A DNA stretch of 5,738 nucleotides, from contig SKVC01000142.1 in the NCBI GenBank assembly GCA_007129655.1, positions 1 through 5,738 of the forward strand, read 5' to 3'. The notes beneath the pieces are model-generated. The model had not been told where the DNA came from, searched no databases, and worked only from the letters and a program-made list of their open reading frames with translations. Source of the DNA: Thermoplasmata archaeon. Its GTDB lineage: Archaea > Thermoplasmatota > Thermoplasmata > Halarchaeoplasmatales > Halarchaeoplasmataceae. Every line of letters begins with the position of its first letter. Positions within the stretch are counted from its first letter, which is position 1. Shown here in pieces: positions 5,622-5,738 of the stretch. The position numbers and the translations under genes were made by a program.

Positions 5622-5738
5622 ATGATAAACAAAAAGGTCGCCAATATCTTGTACGAGATAGCGGAACTCCTTGAATTACAGGGGGTGTCATTCAAACCAC
5701 GGGCGTACACCCGAGCCGCTCGCAACATAGACTCCATG
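5622..5738 (+). CDS. polX: DNA polymerase X family protein (PolX), 3' end cut by window
   Basis: Only the first 39 residues are present and the frame is open at the right edge. They match the start of bacterial and archaeal PolX DNA repair polymerases: NKKVANILYEIAELLELQG (3-21) followed by F-K-PRAYTRAARNI (24-36). This is the N-terminal helix-hairpin-helix (8-kDa-like) region that binds gapped DNA in base excision repair; the polymerase and PHP exonuclease domains would lie beyond the window. The ATG at 5622 is chosen because the overlapping ATG at 5618 is in another frame that stops within 20 codons, and because of the leaderless-type TATA spacing. It diverges from the thiI-like gene across a 177-bp shared regulatory region. 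Confidence 0.8.
   Translation, partial: MINKKVANILYEIAELLELQGVSFKPRAYTRAARNIDSM

Noticed and set aside
5218..5625. 135-codon plus-strand frame across the start of thiI and the spacer
   Set aside because: It lies opposite the conserved PP-loop coding region and runs through both promoters and the repeat element; no domain is visible.
1..5738. CRISPR arrays, insertion sequences, tRNA or rRNA genes
   Set aside because: No regularly spaced direct repeats beyond the two-copy element, no transposase, no terminal repeats and no cloverleaf or rRNA signatures were seen.

Overview
The window looks archaeal. AT-rich TATA boxes sit about 25-28 nt before several start codons that have no usable Shine-Dalgarno, as in leaderless archaeal genes, while genes inside the operon do have Shine-Dalgarno sites. 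The gene content also fits: an archaeal Thi4-type thiazole synthase, a COG2522-like HTH regulator, a DUF6775-like protein and an N-terminal PolX. A euryarchaeote of the Thermoplasmatota (for example Methanomassiliicoccales-related) is my best guess. It rests on general gene flavour, not on a phylogenetic marker.

Layout. At the left edge (2-403, +) is the 3' part of a gene for a zinc-ribbon protein with two membrane helices. At 460-753 (+) is a small HTH regulator with a C-terminal CxxC. After a 115-nt gap holding a TATA box comes a tightly packed plus-strand operon: thi4 (869-1639), a DUF6775/archaemetzincin-like protein (1623-2354, 17-bp overlap), a ThiF/MoeB-type E1-like adenylyltransferase (2364-3356) and a SufS/CsdA-type cysteine desulfurase (3358-4533). 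Converging on it, on the minus strand, is a two-gene unit: a THUMP-less ThiI-like PP-loop protein (4815-5444) and a 96-aa protein (4528-4818) whose start overlaps the thiI stop. The stops of the desulfurase and the 96-aa gene abut, so these genes overlap by 6 bp. At the right edge DNA polymerase X begins (5622 onward, +), divergent from thiI. The 177-bp thiI/polX spacer holds two promoters facing apart and two copies of an inverted-repeat element 32 bp apart.

How the genes may work together. Five of the six central genes point to sulfur handling or thiazole formation. The desulfurase can make a protein persulfide from cysteine. The E1-like enzyme and the PP-loop ThiI both activate targets with ATP for sulfur transfer. 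Thi4 makes the thiamine thiazole precursor from NAD and glycine. This Thi4 has Cys158 in a CVDP motif, where methanococcal sulfide-using enzymes have His, so it resembles the yeast, plant and haloarchaeal enzymes that give up their own cysteine sulfur.

The most interesting points are this Cys-type Thi4 inside a sulfur-mobilising operon; the archaemetzincin-like protein that keeps a structural Cys/His metal site but has lost HExxH; the absence of any ThiS/MoaD-like carrier; and a motif shared between the ThiF C-terminus and the 96-aa partner of ThiI. That these form one pathway is inference.
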